The translations under genes and the position numbers were made by a program. This document shows positions 12,001-25,300 of a stretch of DNA of 64,000 bases, piece by piece; positions within the stretch are counted from its first letter, which is position 1; the number at the start of each line of letters is the position of its first letter. The DNA comes from Aurelia coerulea. Its lineage: Eukaryota > Cnidaria > Scyphozoa > Semaeostomeae > Ulmaridae. The DNA lies in NCBI GenBank assembly GCA_039566865.1, contig CM076949.1, positions 4,431,501-4,495,500 of the forward strand. Reading direction: 5' to 3'. The notes beneath the pieces are model-generated. The model was given only the letters and a program-made list of their open reading frames with translations, had not been told where the DNA came from and ran no database searches.

Positions 12001-15000
12001 GTCATGGATTGAAACTTCAATTGGAATAAAAAACTGTACTTTTTTGCTCTGCAAAAGTTTCTTTTCGAACCATGTTAGGGCTCCAAAGAACATTAACACC
12101 TGCAAAAACTTTTTGCGGGCATTAATGTTATTTTGCAGTCATGTGGCTTGAATTTGCACCAGCTATTTGTGCCCTACCAGAGTGGGAATGCATGCTTTAT
12201 GAGTAATAATACCTCTGTACAGTAGATTACTTCTGTCAGGGGCTGAGTGTAGTATATTGTATCTTTCATCAACAGGAAGGTTATTGTAATTCTTGATATG
12301 AAAATTGTGAAGAAAGCTACAGAGGTTCCTGCAAAGATTGGTACACCTGAACAAGTATCAGATCAACTTTCTGTCATTGAAGAGCTTGCAAAGGAAATGA
12401 AAAATGCTGGTTTGTAAATTATTGAAGTTTTTGATATTTTATGCAACCTGATCCAATATTATTTTTTAGATAATCTTTATTGGCTGTGTTTAGTGGATAT
12501 GCATTCAAAAAATTTGAAAACAGAATTCTTGAAACCATTTAAGATTGATGCCACCTTAGGTATGAATAAAGTGCCGTTGCAAGAATTAAACAACATTTAC
12601 TGCTAATAAGCCAAAAATTGGTGCCCATTCGAAAAATGTTTTGTGAATACCTTACTGTAGGTCAGTAAGCTGCTAAATTTGGGCAGTAGAGTGTTCAAGA
12701 TCAAAATTAACAGGTGCATTACAAGGAAATGTTTTAGCGTGTTTGACTTGTAAAGTGCCCAAAGTGCTAATAGTTTTGTTCATTGCAAAATTTCTATAAT
12801 ATGCAGCTTCATAATAGAGCTTTATCTCATGCCCCTGTCATTGTTTTGGTAGCTGGAGTGCAGAAAAACACAACGCAGCAACAAGGAAATAATTTTAATG
12901 AGAGAAAACCTGCGTTTGGAGGCCAACAACAACAAAATAGAGGTAAGTAAAAAGGATCATCATTAATGTACAGTTTAGTGTTTATGAGAAAGTTGAAATA
13001 ATTTTACTGAAAGCTCATTATCATCTAACGGTTGTACTTGATGTTTAATCAATCGATCGATCAATCAATCAATCAATCAATCAAATATTTAGCTTACAAG
13101 CTAATTGGGACACATTTTCACTGATGTTGACTTGGTTTTCAAAAATCATGGCTGGTGCATTTGATAGGTGTCTAAATTTTCAATTTATTTACTGCCTTAT
13201 CAAGAAAATCCTGTTCATTTTTGTTTTGTAAGACTCAGTGCTTGAATTGTGCTTCTTGCACAGATTGGTAAAAAGCCAATACAATTTTTCATTGCCTGTG
13301 CAAGGAGTTTTTGAATGCCATGCAACAGGTAGCCTGGCAAACATCTCATTTTTTATATTTGAAACAAACGTAGTAGCTTCTCATCCACCGCTCACACAAG
13401 AATCTGAATCTTGCACATCATATCTTCCTTCTAGGTTTTGGAAATGGAGCTGCGCAACCCAAACCAAACCCATATGGTGCTGGAGCAGGAAGTGCTTTTT
13501 ACGGTGGAGGGTGAGTATGAAACTTGCACCAGGGAAATTTAATCAATTTTCTGCCTTGAAATTGCAAAATTATGTGATTATTTTTTCAGAAAATTACATA
13601 GACGAAGCAGTAATTCTTTGCTCAGTGCAATTCAGTTTTCATGCTTTAGATTTCCTCAACATACAATTCAAATTCCAACCATGTTTGTATATAACAAATA
13701 ACTAAACTGCAAGAGTATCATAATGAACAGAAATTCAATGCAGTGAAACAGAAAATTAATGAAATGTATAAATACAAATACAAATACAGGAACAAAACAA
13801 ATTTCATGAAGGGAATTACTTAAAGGAAAAGCTCTCTCAATAGATAAACTTATCAAGGAGGGAGCCCCTCCTCCTATTCTTAGATGATGATGAACAAATT
13901 TAAATTTAGAATAATTCGAATAATTGGGCTCATTTGCTTTTCATATGAGATAGGGGTCCATTCAACGAATGAAAACAAAGACACAGTAGACTTATTACAA
14001 TTCGTCCCAATTACGAAAACTTCATTACTTCCCTGTTTATTGATTAAATTGGATTGCTTGCAAAAAAGGTTCAGGTCAAAAATTTAAAAAACGAACGAAA
14101 TTTACGAAGAATTGTAATCAAAATAGAGACACACCAAGTCATGCCTGAGATATGCTTTTGTTTCTTGTTGATGTTTCTTTTTTGTGGGGATCAAAGGAAA
14201 ATACCCTTTTATAATATTGCATCCCTTCAGGTCAAAAATGCAGAACAAGCCAGGTGGTGGATCAACTGTTGTTCACCCAATCAGCAGTCTCACTCCATAT
14301 CAAAACAGGTTTGTATTTTTACACTCTCTATAAATTCTATCTACCATCCCTTCTATCATCCAGCCTACTCGTTAACTACAATTATTGGAAAATAATTATT
14401 TCATTCAAATGTGACTCTGAAAGGATCTTTATTTTCCCTCAGAGTGTTTTCTACAAGTCTGTATCAACCAAAAGCGTAGGGTTATGATGTTTTCTCAATC
14501 TTCATTCATTTCAAATAGTTGCAAAGCGGATTCTCAAGAACAGATTGTGTTAATTCTGTGTTATAGGTTTTCCACAAAACGCAAAATGTTTTGAATTAAT
14601 TTTCGCGAATCGGCCAAAATGGGAACTTTTGCGGAAATAAATTTTCGTGAATTAGCCTCCTTATTAAATTTTGTGAGGTCTCAAATGCTCGTAGACCCTT
14701 CATTAATGACTCTTCCGAATCTTCCATACATATACTTGTTAGAAGCATATGTTAGAAGCTCAAGGCGGTTGTTGTGACGAGATCATCCCGAATTTACCGG
14801 CATTTTTGGACATACAACAAAATAGTAAGAAGAGAAATATAAGTACTTGATTATATAACTTTTTTGATAATTTTTTTTTCAATCAATGACTCTATACTGG
14901 ACGTACATGGTCTTTACAACCTCTACAACTCTACAACTACAAGCTAAATCTACAAACATAAGTTATAACTAAGTTGAAAAAACAGAAACAAAAACGCGAA

Positions 15001-16350
15001 CAGTAAGAACGAATGAACGAGGTCTGGGGTGAATGGACAAAGAAATTAAACCTTCCTTAGCTAATATCGATTCTGCTTTTAAATGCTTCTTTTAAATATT
15101 TTGCAATTGATAAAATGTTTTCTGGGTCTTCATTGTTATTTATCAGTTTGAATGCTTCATTTTTTTCATTTTGATTGTTAATTATTTGTATGATTTCCAG
15201 ACTCTAAGCATTGTCGCCTTAAATTTACGTATGCACTACATTCGAGTAGCAAATGAACCTCGTCCTCAATACAACTTGTGTTACATTTGGTGCAAATGCT
15301 ATTTTCCAAAGCTATGTTTTTATGCCGTCCTACTTCTATCATTAAGTTGTGATCGCTACACCTAAATTTGGCAACTTGCTGTCTTAATGAAAAGTCCTTG
15401 AGATGAACAAGGTATTTCGCTATTTCGAATTTACTTTTAAATAATTTGTAGTAAGTAAGTTTTCTATACTTGATGCTAGTTGCCGATATCTGGCGTGCCG
15501 ATGCCTGGCTGATCCTATAGTATATATTTAAGGAATTTGGGGGGGAATAAGCTTTTGCGAATTTCAAATTTAGGGCTTTACACAGAATAGACTTTCACGA
15601 ATTTCATCCAAAAACGCGGAAAACGCGAAAGTTTTTCCCCTTATACTACATCTTTCTTCTTTTGCAACAGGTGGACAATAAGAGCACGAGTGACCAATAA
15701 ATCAGGAATTCGAACATGGAGTAATTCAAAAGGAGAAGGGAAATTGTTCAGTCTTGATCTTCTCGATGAATCTGTAAGCAACAACCCTATGTTTATTTTA
15801 AATTGAAAGCTACTACTACACTTTGTCTATGTTCTGTTGTTTAGTTGTACTATACGCATGCTAACTGGTTTTGTGTTGTGCAGGAGGAACATATAAAGCC
15901 CGAGGTCTTAAAAGTACAAACCGAGCTTGCTAGGTCTGTGCAATAAGATCAAGGGCTTTATATTTTCCGGTACAATTACAAAACCGGTTAGTATGAGTTT
16001 TATTACCTGACATCTTCTAATTTTGACTCATATCATTTAGTCAAACGCATTTTGTTACTATTATGTCACTTGAGTTTATTGTACATCTCACAGGCCTAAA
16101 TCCGTTGCTGTGGTGACAAAAACGCGTCCTTGTATCGTATTATACCAGGCTACAGGAAAACCGCGGGAAATGTGCGATTAACCAATGGGTTGGCGGGATT
16201 TTTGTATTCCCTCGTTTTTGAAACGTCAGTCAGGTATTAAAGACAATATAGGTACTTCTCATTTTTTCAAGAATAGATACGATGCTCTATTGTTGATTCT
16301 AAGTTCATACGAGCTTAATTAACACAAAATACAATATCAGGGAATAATGA

Positions 16351-16381
<31 letters not shown>

Positions 16382-19300
16382 ATTATCTTATTTTACATTC
16401 GAATAAATTAAAGTAGCTTCTAATTACAGAATAAGAAGAAACTTATCAAATTCGAAAATAGACTAAACTAAATTAATATGCTCTAATTTTATCTGAAGGT
16501 AATGTTACAGTCAAGTACTGCATGTTAGCTCTGAACATATTTTAGCATTTTGAATTTCTTGGCTCGTTTATATGGGTTGACAAATTCTATTACATGTTGT
16601 AATCTGTCATAACTTCAGGGAGAAATCAAAGCGACTGGATTTCACGAGGCCGTTGATAGATTCTATGAAAAGATCGAAATTGGAAAGGTAATATTTTGCT
16701 TCTTAAATACTGCTGGGAAGTTAACTCTCGGATACATGTAAGAGAGAATTACGCAAATACTAGATCTGATTTAGAAATTCCCATGCGAAAATCTGCAAAT
16801 GGCCAAAAATGCTTCTCATATAAAGGCGCGACAATGTGGAATTGTCTCAGCCTAGAATCAAAATTGTCCCCGACATTGAAAACTTTCAAAGAAAGCATAG
16901 CAAACCTTGCATTTAGCTAATTCTCTCTCATATCATATCTAGCATATGCATGATTATATCTACAATTTTATACACTTTGCTAATAGCTGTATAGATCAAA
17001 TTGATTGTAGTTTTATTTTAGATTTACGTGTAAATTTAGATAGTTTCTTTTCGTTTGTAAGTTTTTTAACAGTGTACATTGTAAAACAGTATAACTGAAT
17101 GTTTTACCCTGTATAAATATTATAAAATAAGAAAAAAATAAGAAATAAGAAAAACTGCAGTACAGCAAAATAAAATTGCAAATTACGGAAGATGCATTAG
17201 AAGCTAAAACTTTCGGACGAACAAATTTCGGAGAAAATGTTTACGTTTTTCCACGGGATCTCAGACGGTTTTATAGCAATTTTGGACGACTAAACAACTA
17301 CAGATTTTCTGTTTACTTTGCTTATTTCATACTAAAAATGTCATGCATTTATGCATCTTGCTTCAATTTATGGGTGTTTGGTCAGAAATTTCCACAAATG
17401 ATTATTGTTGAGGATGATACCTGTACCTGTAGAATCCTTCAAACAACTTCTTTAAAGTCACAGAGGCGAACTACCGGGTGACCCAGAAAAAAGTGACCCA
17501 ACGCAATCTGTTACGGAAAGTTAAGTAAGTGGCCGATTGAGATGCTTCAAACGTTGTTCTGTCGCTAAAAGACTAGCCTATGCTATGAGTATTTTTCGCA
17601 ATTTTTTTCGGCACGGTAAATTTCCAAAATTAAGGATTTCGAGGAAAAGAGCATGCCTGAAATCCACAAAAAGTCGTAAGAAACAGGGGATCGATTTACA
17701 GCCATTTCAAATCTTCAAATCAACGATGAGCGTGTTTCATTTCAACCTGGGAATAGGTAACCCCGTCGGAAGTCTTCAGAGCAGGTTTATAGTCCCTAGG
17801 TACTTGAAAATATTCTTAGGCAGAATGAAACACGCTCCTCGTTGTTTTGAAGATCTGAAATGGCTTCAAATCGATCCCCTGTTTTTGACGACTTTTTGAG
17901 AATTTCAAGCCTGCCCTTTTCCTCAAAATCCATACTTTCCCATGCCGAAAAAAATTGCGAAAAATACTCAAAATGTAGGCTGGTCTTTTAGCGACAGAAA
18001 AACGTTAGAAATATTTCAATCTGCCACTTACTTTTTTTTCTATAACAGATTGCGTTGGGTCACTTTTTTCTGGGTCACCCGGTAGTCCGTTTTTTGGACC
18101 AGCTCAGTGAACTCGTGTTTACTTTGTGTCACTTTCTTAGTTTGCTCACTTGACACACTCAAAATGTTAGCAATCTTCAGCCATGAATCACTATAGTATT
18201 TCTTCGTAGCCGTTGCAAATAACAGTCTTTTGTGATAGCAGTGTTCTCACTTCTACATACTTGTGAGATATATGTTAGGTATTGTGCATATATATATATA
18301 TATATATATATCTTTCAGAGGAACTGTTTCAACTATATTTTGTATTTCTTGATTCGTGTATTGGAAGCTGTATTCACCCTCATCAACATTTTTACGTTGC
18401 CAACCACCCTTAACCATGCTTCTAAGGCATCCTATCCAGAACACTTCTAGTTTTCTTATTTTCTCTTCTCTGGGAGGCCACGCCTGGACTCCATATGTAA
18501 GCCGTGATCTTACACACATCTCTAATAACTTACTCCTTGTAGCCATGTTAACGTTGATGAGAGTGATTGCTAAGATGGATTTAGTCAAAGAAAATATAAT
18601 GTTTTTCACAAATTCACACTCGCCACATTCCTGTTCAATGCAAAACGTTTCGTGAGCAAGCCATTACTTCTTTAAACAGTGGAAATGTTTTTTGCTGTGA
18701 TTTTTCTATGCTGCAAAAATTTCGAACACTAAATATTTTGGACTACAAAAAATTTCGGACGGTAAAATTTTTGGACGCATGAAATGTCCGAAAATATTAA
18801 TGTCCGAATTTTAGCTTTTAACATATGCTACTCAGAGGCATTGAAGCATGTCATAATCTGGGATTTATTGAAAACTTACAGTCATATCATGAAAAGTGAA
18901 GCGATTTAAACTCAGTCGCTACATTACAATGAATAATCGACTTTAACGAATTTATGAACTGCAAACTCTGTTTCAATGGTTTGATTTGGAATTATCATAA
19001 TCTGAGTGACTGTTGCACAGATTTCTGCAAACAAAGTATGCATTTTCGAGCAAGGGAAATTTAAAGGAACCTAACTTAGTGTCTTGTTTACAGCCAAGCC
19101 CTGAGAGTCAATTTGTGCCACAAAGTTCCGTTTGAAGGTGAAGTGAAGGTGAAGTTGCGTTTTTAGCGCCAAGCGCTGGGATTGCAGAAATAGAATAGGC
19201 CTGCGACCCCTTGTCATGATGCTCAAGCGGTGGGGCTCTACCTTGGATCGAACCCTGTCCGCCTGGCTGTTCTGGCTGCAATGTCAGAGGATTACACCAC

Positions 19301-22300
19301 TGCGCCACAACATCTTCAAATTGAAATTTAGGAGAAATGAATAAAATGCTTCAGATCATTGGAATGTCATTTTTTATTTCCTCCCCAACGTAGATGATAA
19401 GATATCAATGACCAATTTTTACGTCTTATTTCAAGGTATATTTCATCACAAAGGGATCACTGAGGACTGCCAACAAACAGTACTCGTCATTAAAGAATGA
19501 CTATGAAATGTATATTAATAACGACACTTCTATTGAGCTGGTAAGCTTATTTATTTCACTGTATAAATTTCATCTCTTTCGACAATGCCCACAAAATTTT
19601 TTCCTAAAAGTAGTGGCAGAAGCTGCTTAGTATTTTTCAAACTTCATTGATACCTGTTTTATGCGATAGAAATTTTTATGTACGCAAATGATTTGTGGTA
19701 CAAAATTGAAAATAGCCTTAAATAACGGACTCACCGTACAAACCCATAAACGCAACAAAAACACCGTAATCTGTAGAAAGAAGACTGTTAACTCACGTAA
19801 AAGAACAACAACCAAAATAAACCTGTCACTAGAGAGAAAACTGTTGAATCCTGCAAGAGAAAAACAAGTTAATCTTAAAGCCTAAAAGGAAAGAAATAAG
19901 TTAATAACTCACCAGTAACTGCAATAAAGAACAATGTTGAATAACCATAAACGCGTCTCGTCGCACACTCGTCAGTTCGATTCGTGCGAAGAACAAAGTA
20001 ACGATTCAAACAGGCGTCTTTTTTACCAGATGAACAAAGAAATTGAAAATCACATGTCAATAACACCTAAGCCTAAGAAATTTTTAGCGAGCGTTTCATT
20101 TCGAAGATCGGTTCTCAACTTTAGGGGATTTGGGGTAAAACGTCATTTGATTTATGTATGTGTCCGTTGCTGTCAAAGAAGCTTCCGATGAACAGGTAGT
20201 GCTCTTAAGGGAGCCATAACATGAATCAGTAATATACGTACGAGAAGCATATTTCAGATCTAAAGAGCAGAACAATGCGATAGTAATACCAGGTGTCCCA
20301 AAAAAAATGTATACGGATTTGGTTGATTCCAGCGATGTTTAATCGTATATGTAAATGTATACGAATTTAGCTTTAATCAATGGCTAATCACTCTCAAAAT
20401 GTTCCTCGATAGTTAACTTGAAGAAAGATACCTCGTTTGTTGGTATTGGTGCTTTGAGAGCAGAGATATCAATCTCGAAGGCTCAAATTTGCGTCCACTT
20501 GCAAACCAGAGATTTGGCCTTTTGGCCTAAGCAACTTTCTGAAGCTCATCGAAATTAGGAACTGAAACTATTGAAAAATTAAGAAACTGCCCAATGGATG
20601 ACTGGGGGGTGACTTCTGAAAATAGAATAACAGAATATCTAATATTGTTCAAATTTTATCAAGGATATCGTTGATTTATACGCTGTGCCTTAAGAAATTG
20701 CTTAGGCCAAAAGGCTAAAGCTCTGGTTTGCAGGAAGAGGCAAATTTGAACTTTCAAGACTGACATTTCTGCTCTCTAAGTACTAATATCAACAAAACGA
20801 GGTATCAATGTTCAAGTTAACTATCGAGGAACATTTTTAGAATGATTAGACATTGATTGAAGCTAAATTCACAGCGCTGGAGTCAACCATATCCGTATAC
20901 ATTTTGTTGGGACAGTCGGTAGAAAGATCGATTAGCTTGGTGATCCAAAGATTCTAAAAATTGTCATTCTTTGTTTTCAGTGCGAAGAGAAGGTTGATTT
21001 GCCACAAGTTCAGTTCAATTTTGTCAACATTGGTGATTTGGAGAGCGTAAACAAAGATGCTTTAGTTGGTATGCAATAATTCGATTACTCATTGTAAACT
21101 TCGTTTTCACTTATCTAAATTTCTCCTTCTTAAGTGTCATGTTTGAATAAACGAGAATGTACACAAAATGTGCTTATTAAATCGCGTGTAATCACAAAAA
21201 TACTGCTTCTTCTTTCTCTCGGCTATCAAGCAAATTCGATTCATTCCAATCCATCAAGTACTGTTAGTGCTATCAATTTTCAAACATGCGAACTTTTAAT
21301 GCTATCAACTTTTAATGAACTTTTAATGCTCACCTGGTACCGGGTGAGTCAATAAAAAGAATCCCCGTTTGAAACGTCACAGCTCCCTGGATATCAAGAA
21401 GATGATATCGGCAAATATATAGTTTAATGGTAGACATGTTCAAATCCATTTTAAAATTTACCTGACTGAAATTGGCCACTTCGTTCTGAAATTATGAGGG
21501 ATTTTCTCGAGAAAGCCTCTTCATGAAACCTTCAAAACGTGCCCAAAAAAATGAACAAATTTCCCTAACATTTCTGCCTTACACGGGCCTTACAGCAATG
21601 ACTTCAGCACACTTTAGCGCCTGCTATCCTCTTTGGGAGGATGGACAAGTCTTCCCTTGCCTGGTATGAATAACCTATTCAGGGGGATTCCATTCTCGCT
21701 GACAGAATACATGAATACATGTGAATGTCATCATTTTTAGGAAGGAAAACCAAGGAAAATTTGCTCATTGTTTTCACTCGTTTTTGCAGGTTTTTGGAAG
21801 GGGCTTTCTGCAGAGAGTCTCCCATATCCACGGGAAGGAATGGCCGATTAAAACCGGGCAAATTACTGAACCTAATTGAACATATTGGCAATGAAACAAG
21901 ACAGTTTTCGATATTATTGCTTTAATATTCAGGGAGCAGTGGCCTTCGAAACGGGGATTCTTTTTTTTAACTCAACCTGCATCTCAACCCGAAGTATCTT
22001 GAGAGCATTTTTCGAGAATAAAAACATATTCTAATAGATGTGCGATCGCACTGATTTTATTTGGCAAAACCAGTTAAATTTTTGTAATTAAATCGACTGC
22101 TTAAATTCTTTTTAGATATAATTGGTGTTGTGAAGTCTGCTCAAGATGTGATGCAAATAACGACAAGAGCAACTAACAGACAAGTAATTTCATTTTCTTC
22201 AAAAGTTGATGTCTTACATTTAGCTCACTTAGACTTCAACAGTCATACTGGATACTGCTCTCCGCAGGAGGACTTCAAAACGTATTTCTTATTTTCAATT

Positions 22301-25300
22301 GTTCTCAAAACTGCTTTGCAAATACACAGTTTGCACAATTTTTAATGTTATTGATCAGTTATCTGGTCGCTGTTTTGTAAGAAAATGGCAATTCACACAC
22401 CACATGTTCTTGTGCATCTCTGGTGCATGTTGTTCCGAGAACATACAACGTTTTGAACATGCTGTATTTCAATCATTTGGCTTTAGCCAATGGCCCGGAA
22501 TGATATTTTTATCGAGGAAAGTTTGTTCAGGTGCTAAATCGCTTCAATGTGAAGAAACGAATCCTATGTAATTGTGCTTTCTTAACATCTGAAGTTTTGA
22601 AAGTATAGCCATATCTTTCTACCTGGTTATTATATGCACAAGCTGAATTTTATCCTGGCTAACTACTCATTGTATCACTTCTTTAAAAAAATCGATCTTG
22701 ATCATCTGTTCATTTATCTTCCATTCAGGTATCAAAGAGGGACCTAAGTGTCGTAGACAGATCGGAGACTGCTGTCAATGTGACTCTCTGGGGAGAACAG
22801 GCAAGTATGCCGGGTGTCCAAAAAAAAGTATACTGATTTTGTTGACTATTTAGCTATAATCAATGGCTAATCACTCTCAAAATGTCCCTCAATGGTTAAC
22901 TTGAACATAGATACCTTGTTTGTGGGTATTGGTGCTTTGAGAGCAGAAATATCAATCTTAAAAGCTCAAATTTGCGTCAACCTGCAAACTAGAGCTTTGG
23001 GCTTTATATTTTTCTTTTTAAACAATTTTGCTTGGTTGTAGGCTTGAATTAGTTTTTATTCTATAGCTACTTATGTATAGGCCTACTTTAAATAAATGGA
23101 TAATATTAATGATAATAATAGTAATTTGAAGAGCTCGAAATTAGTAAGGAGGGACTGGAATAACGAGGTCCTTGATTGAATTTAAAAGAAAAAACATGAC
23201 AAGAGGAAGGCGCGGTGCAACTAAGCAGTTACATATTTGATGAATGTTTAAAGTCTTCAGTAGTAGGAATGAACAATGCTGCCCCATTCTATTGCACAGA
23301 TAACTGCTGTAGGTAATTAGTTTTTTTATAATGATTTAAAAAATTTTAAACTACAAAATAGATACATTTCTATGTACCAGCTACAGCGGGGAAGGACACT
23401 GGGTCATCTGGTCTCCACTATGGCTGGCACTTACAATTCAACCATACTAGATATAAAGAAAATGAACAAAAATAAACACATAAAGGGTGAGGGGTTGCTG
23501 CTTTGCGTTAGGTAGGTAATTTGCTCATTCTAATAACTCTCTTTTTCCATAACCAGGCTGAGAAGTTTGATGAACATGTCGATAAAAGTCCGGTTGTTGC
23601 TATAAAAGGAGCGAAAGTATCAGACTTCGGTGGTAAGTATTAATTGAAACATTTTGAATTTAAAATGAACTGAAACATTTTCTTTTGCAGTATGAATTTT
23701 GGGATGGCAGTGTGCTTGCCTATTAATCTGAAAGTTGGTATTTCGAGTCCCTGCCTCGCCAAACCTGCAACTTAGAGTGAGGAAAGTTCATATCTCTCTG
23801 AAATATCGGGTCATATCGAGAGGACGGACCAATAAATTGCTTCCATAAGCTTAGCTTCTCAGTCTTCCTAAAAGCCATTTTTGGATTCAAGGTAGAAACC
23901 AACAGCAAGGAAGTAAATTATAATGGTGACCAAGGATATACCAATACTAACTTTTTGCGAGGGCAATACGACTACCGAGGGATTGATTTTGTTCCATGTT
24001 TCCAGAAACGAAAAGTTAGTATTTGGTTTAGTACCTCATCTAGAGGAAACAAAAGAAAACAATTAGCACATTGATACACTAGCAGCAACGCAAGAACTGA
24101 AGCACCATTTTGTATCACTTGACGACGGGAAATTCAGGAAACAATTGCCTGCTGCCCGACCAATCAAATTCGTTATCGAGATCTCTGGCCTGAAGATCGG
24201 TTAATCAAGATATTAGGTCTTGACAATAGATCTTTTAGCTGTTCTGGAATGAATCAGAATCGAACGATATTTTGCTGCATTTCGTAGAATTTTCGACTGT
24301 ACACAATAGTGATAGAAGTTCTAACGCCTCTCGATCGAACCTCGAGTATAGAAATGTATAAAAATAACGCTGGATCCAGGTTCTTTTGATGAATAGCTAA
24401 AATATCTATTGATTATTGATGTAATTATTTGCCTTAGTAAATGCAGGTAGAAAACTCTGACATGGAGTCCAACCGTAGGAGGAATTTTGATATTTTATTT
24501 GATTTTTATGCTTGCTTGTTTTAATAGGACGATCATTGTCTGTACTGAACAGCAGTCTATTTCATATCAATCCTGATATACCAGAAGCACATACTCTGCG
24601 AGGATGGTAAGGATGTATAATTCATACTTTTGTGTGAATTTATTCATAAATTAACGGATTTATTAGCGTTACAGGATGAATTCTGACAGGAATTTTTGAA
24701 AATGTAATATGCAGATCACTGATAACTATTTACTGATTGTGTGTGTTGCAAAGTTGGATTGTGAAAATAAGGCTAAATTTTAGTCCCTGAAGAATTTTGC
24801 TGAGTCATATGACGAATGAATGTAACATATGTTCCTATAAACATTGTTGTTGCTGTTGTTGTCGTTGTTGATGATTTTGCTGTCGGAAAATGTTTGTTGT
24901 TTGCCCCTCGATGCAGTCATGTCTGGTATTAGTCCTGCACCCTCTCCTTGCATGTATGAGTCATCAGTGTAGACTTTGAAAGTGTAGCACATCAATTCGT
25001 TATTCAATTTATCATCCTTCAGGTACGACCAAGTTGGCAAAGATGCAGGAGTGAAGTCGATTTCTGGACAAAGATCTGATGGAGGTATTTATATTTTGGG
25101 AAACCCCAGTTGTGCCCATGTACCTACCTACGTAATTATTTAGTGTGGTGCAACTATTGTATTCAAACCTAGAAGTAGAAATTATATATTTTGCGTTCAT
25201 TAGGGAACTGAATTGGTAGCAAATTATGTCATGTTGAATTGGTAGCAAATTTTGGTGGAGCATTTTTGGCCTGTTTTGAAGGATACTGAGATGAAGTCTA

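Noticed and set aside
13238..13705. 155-codon plus-strand frame across RPA1 intron 7 and exon 8
   Set aside because: It reads exon 8 in the wrong frame; the correct phase gives the Gly-rich RPA1 linker.
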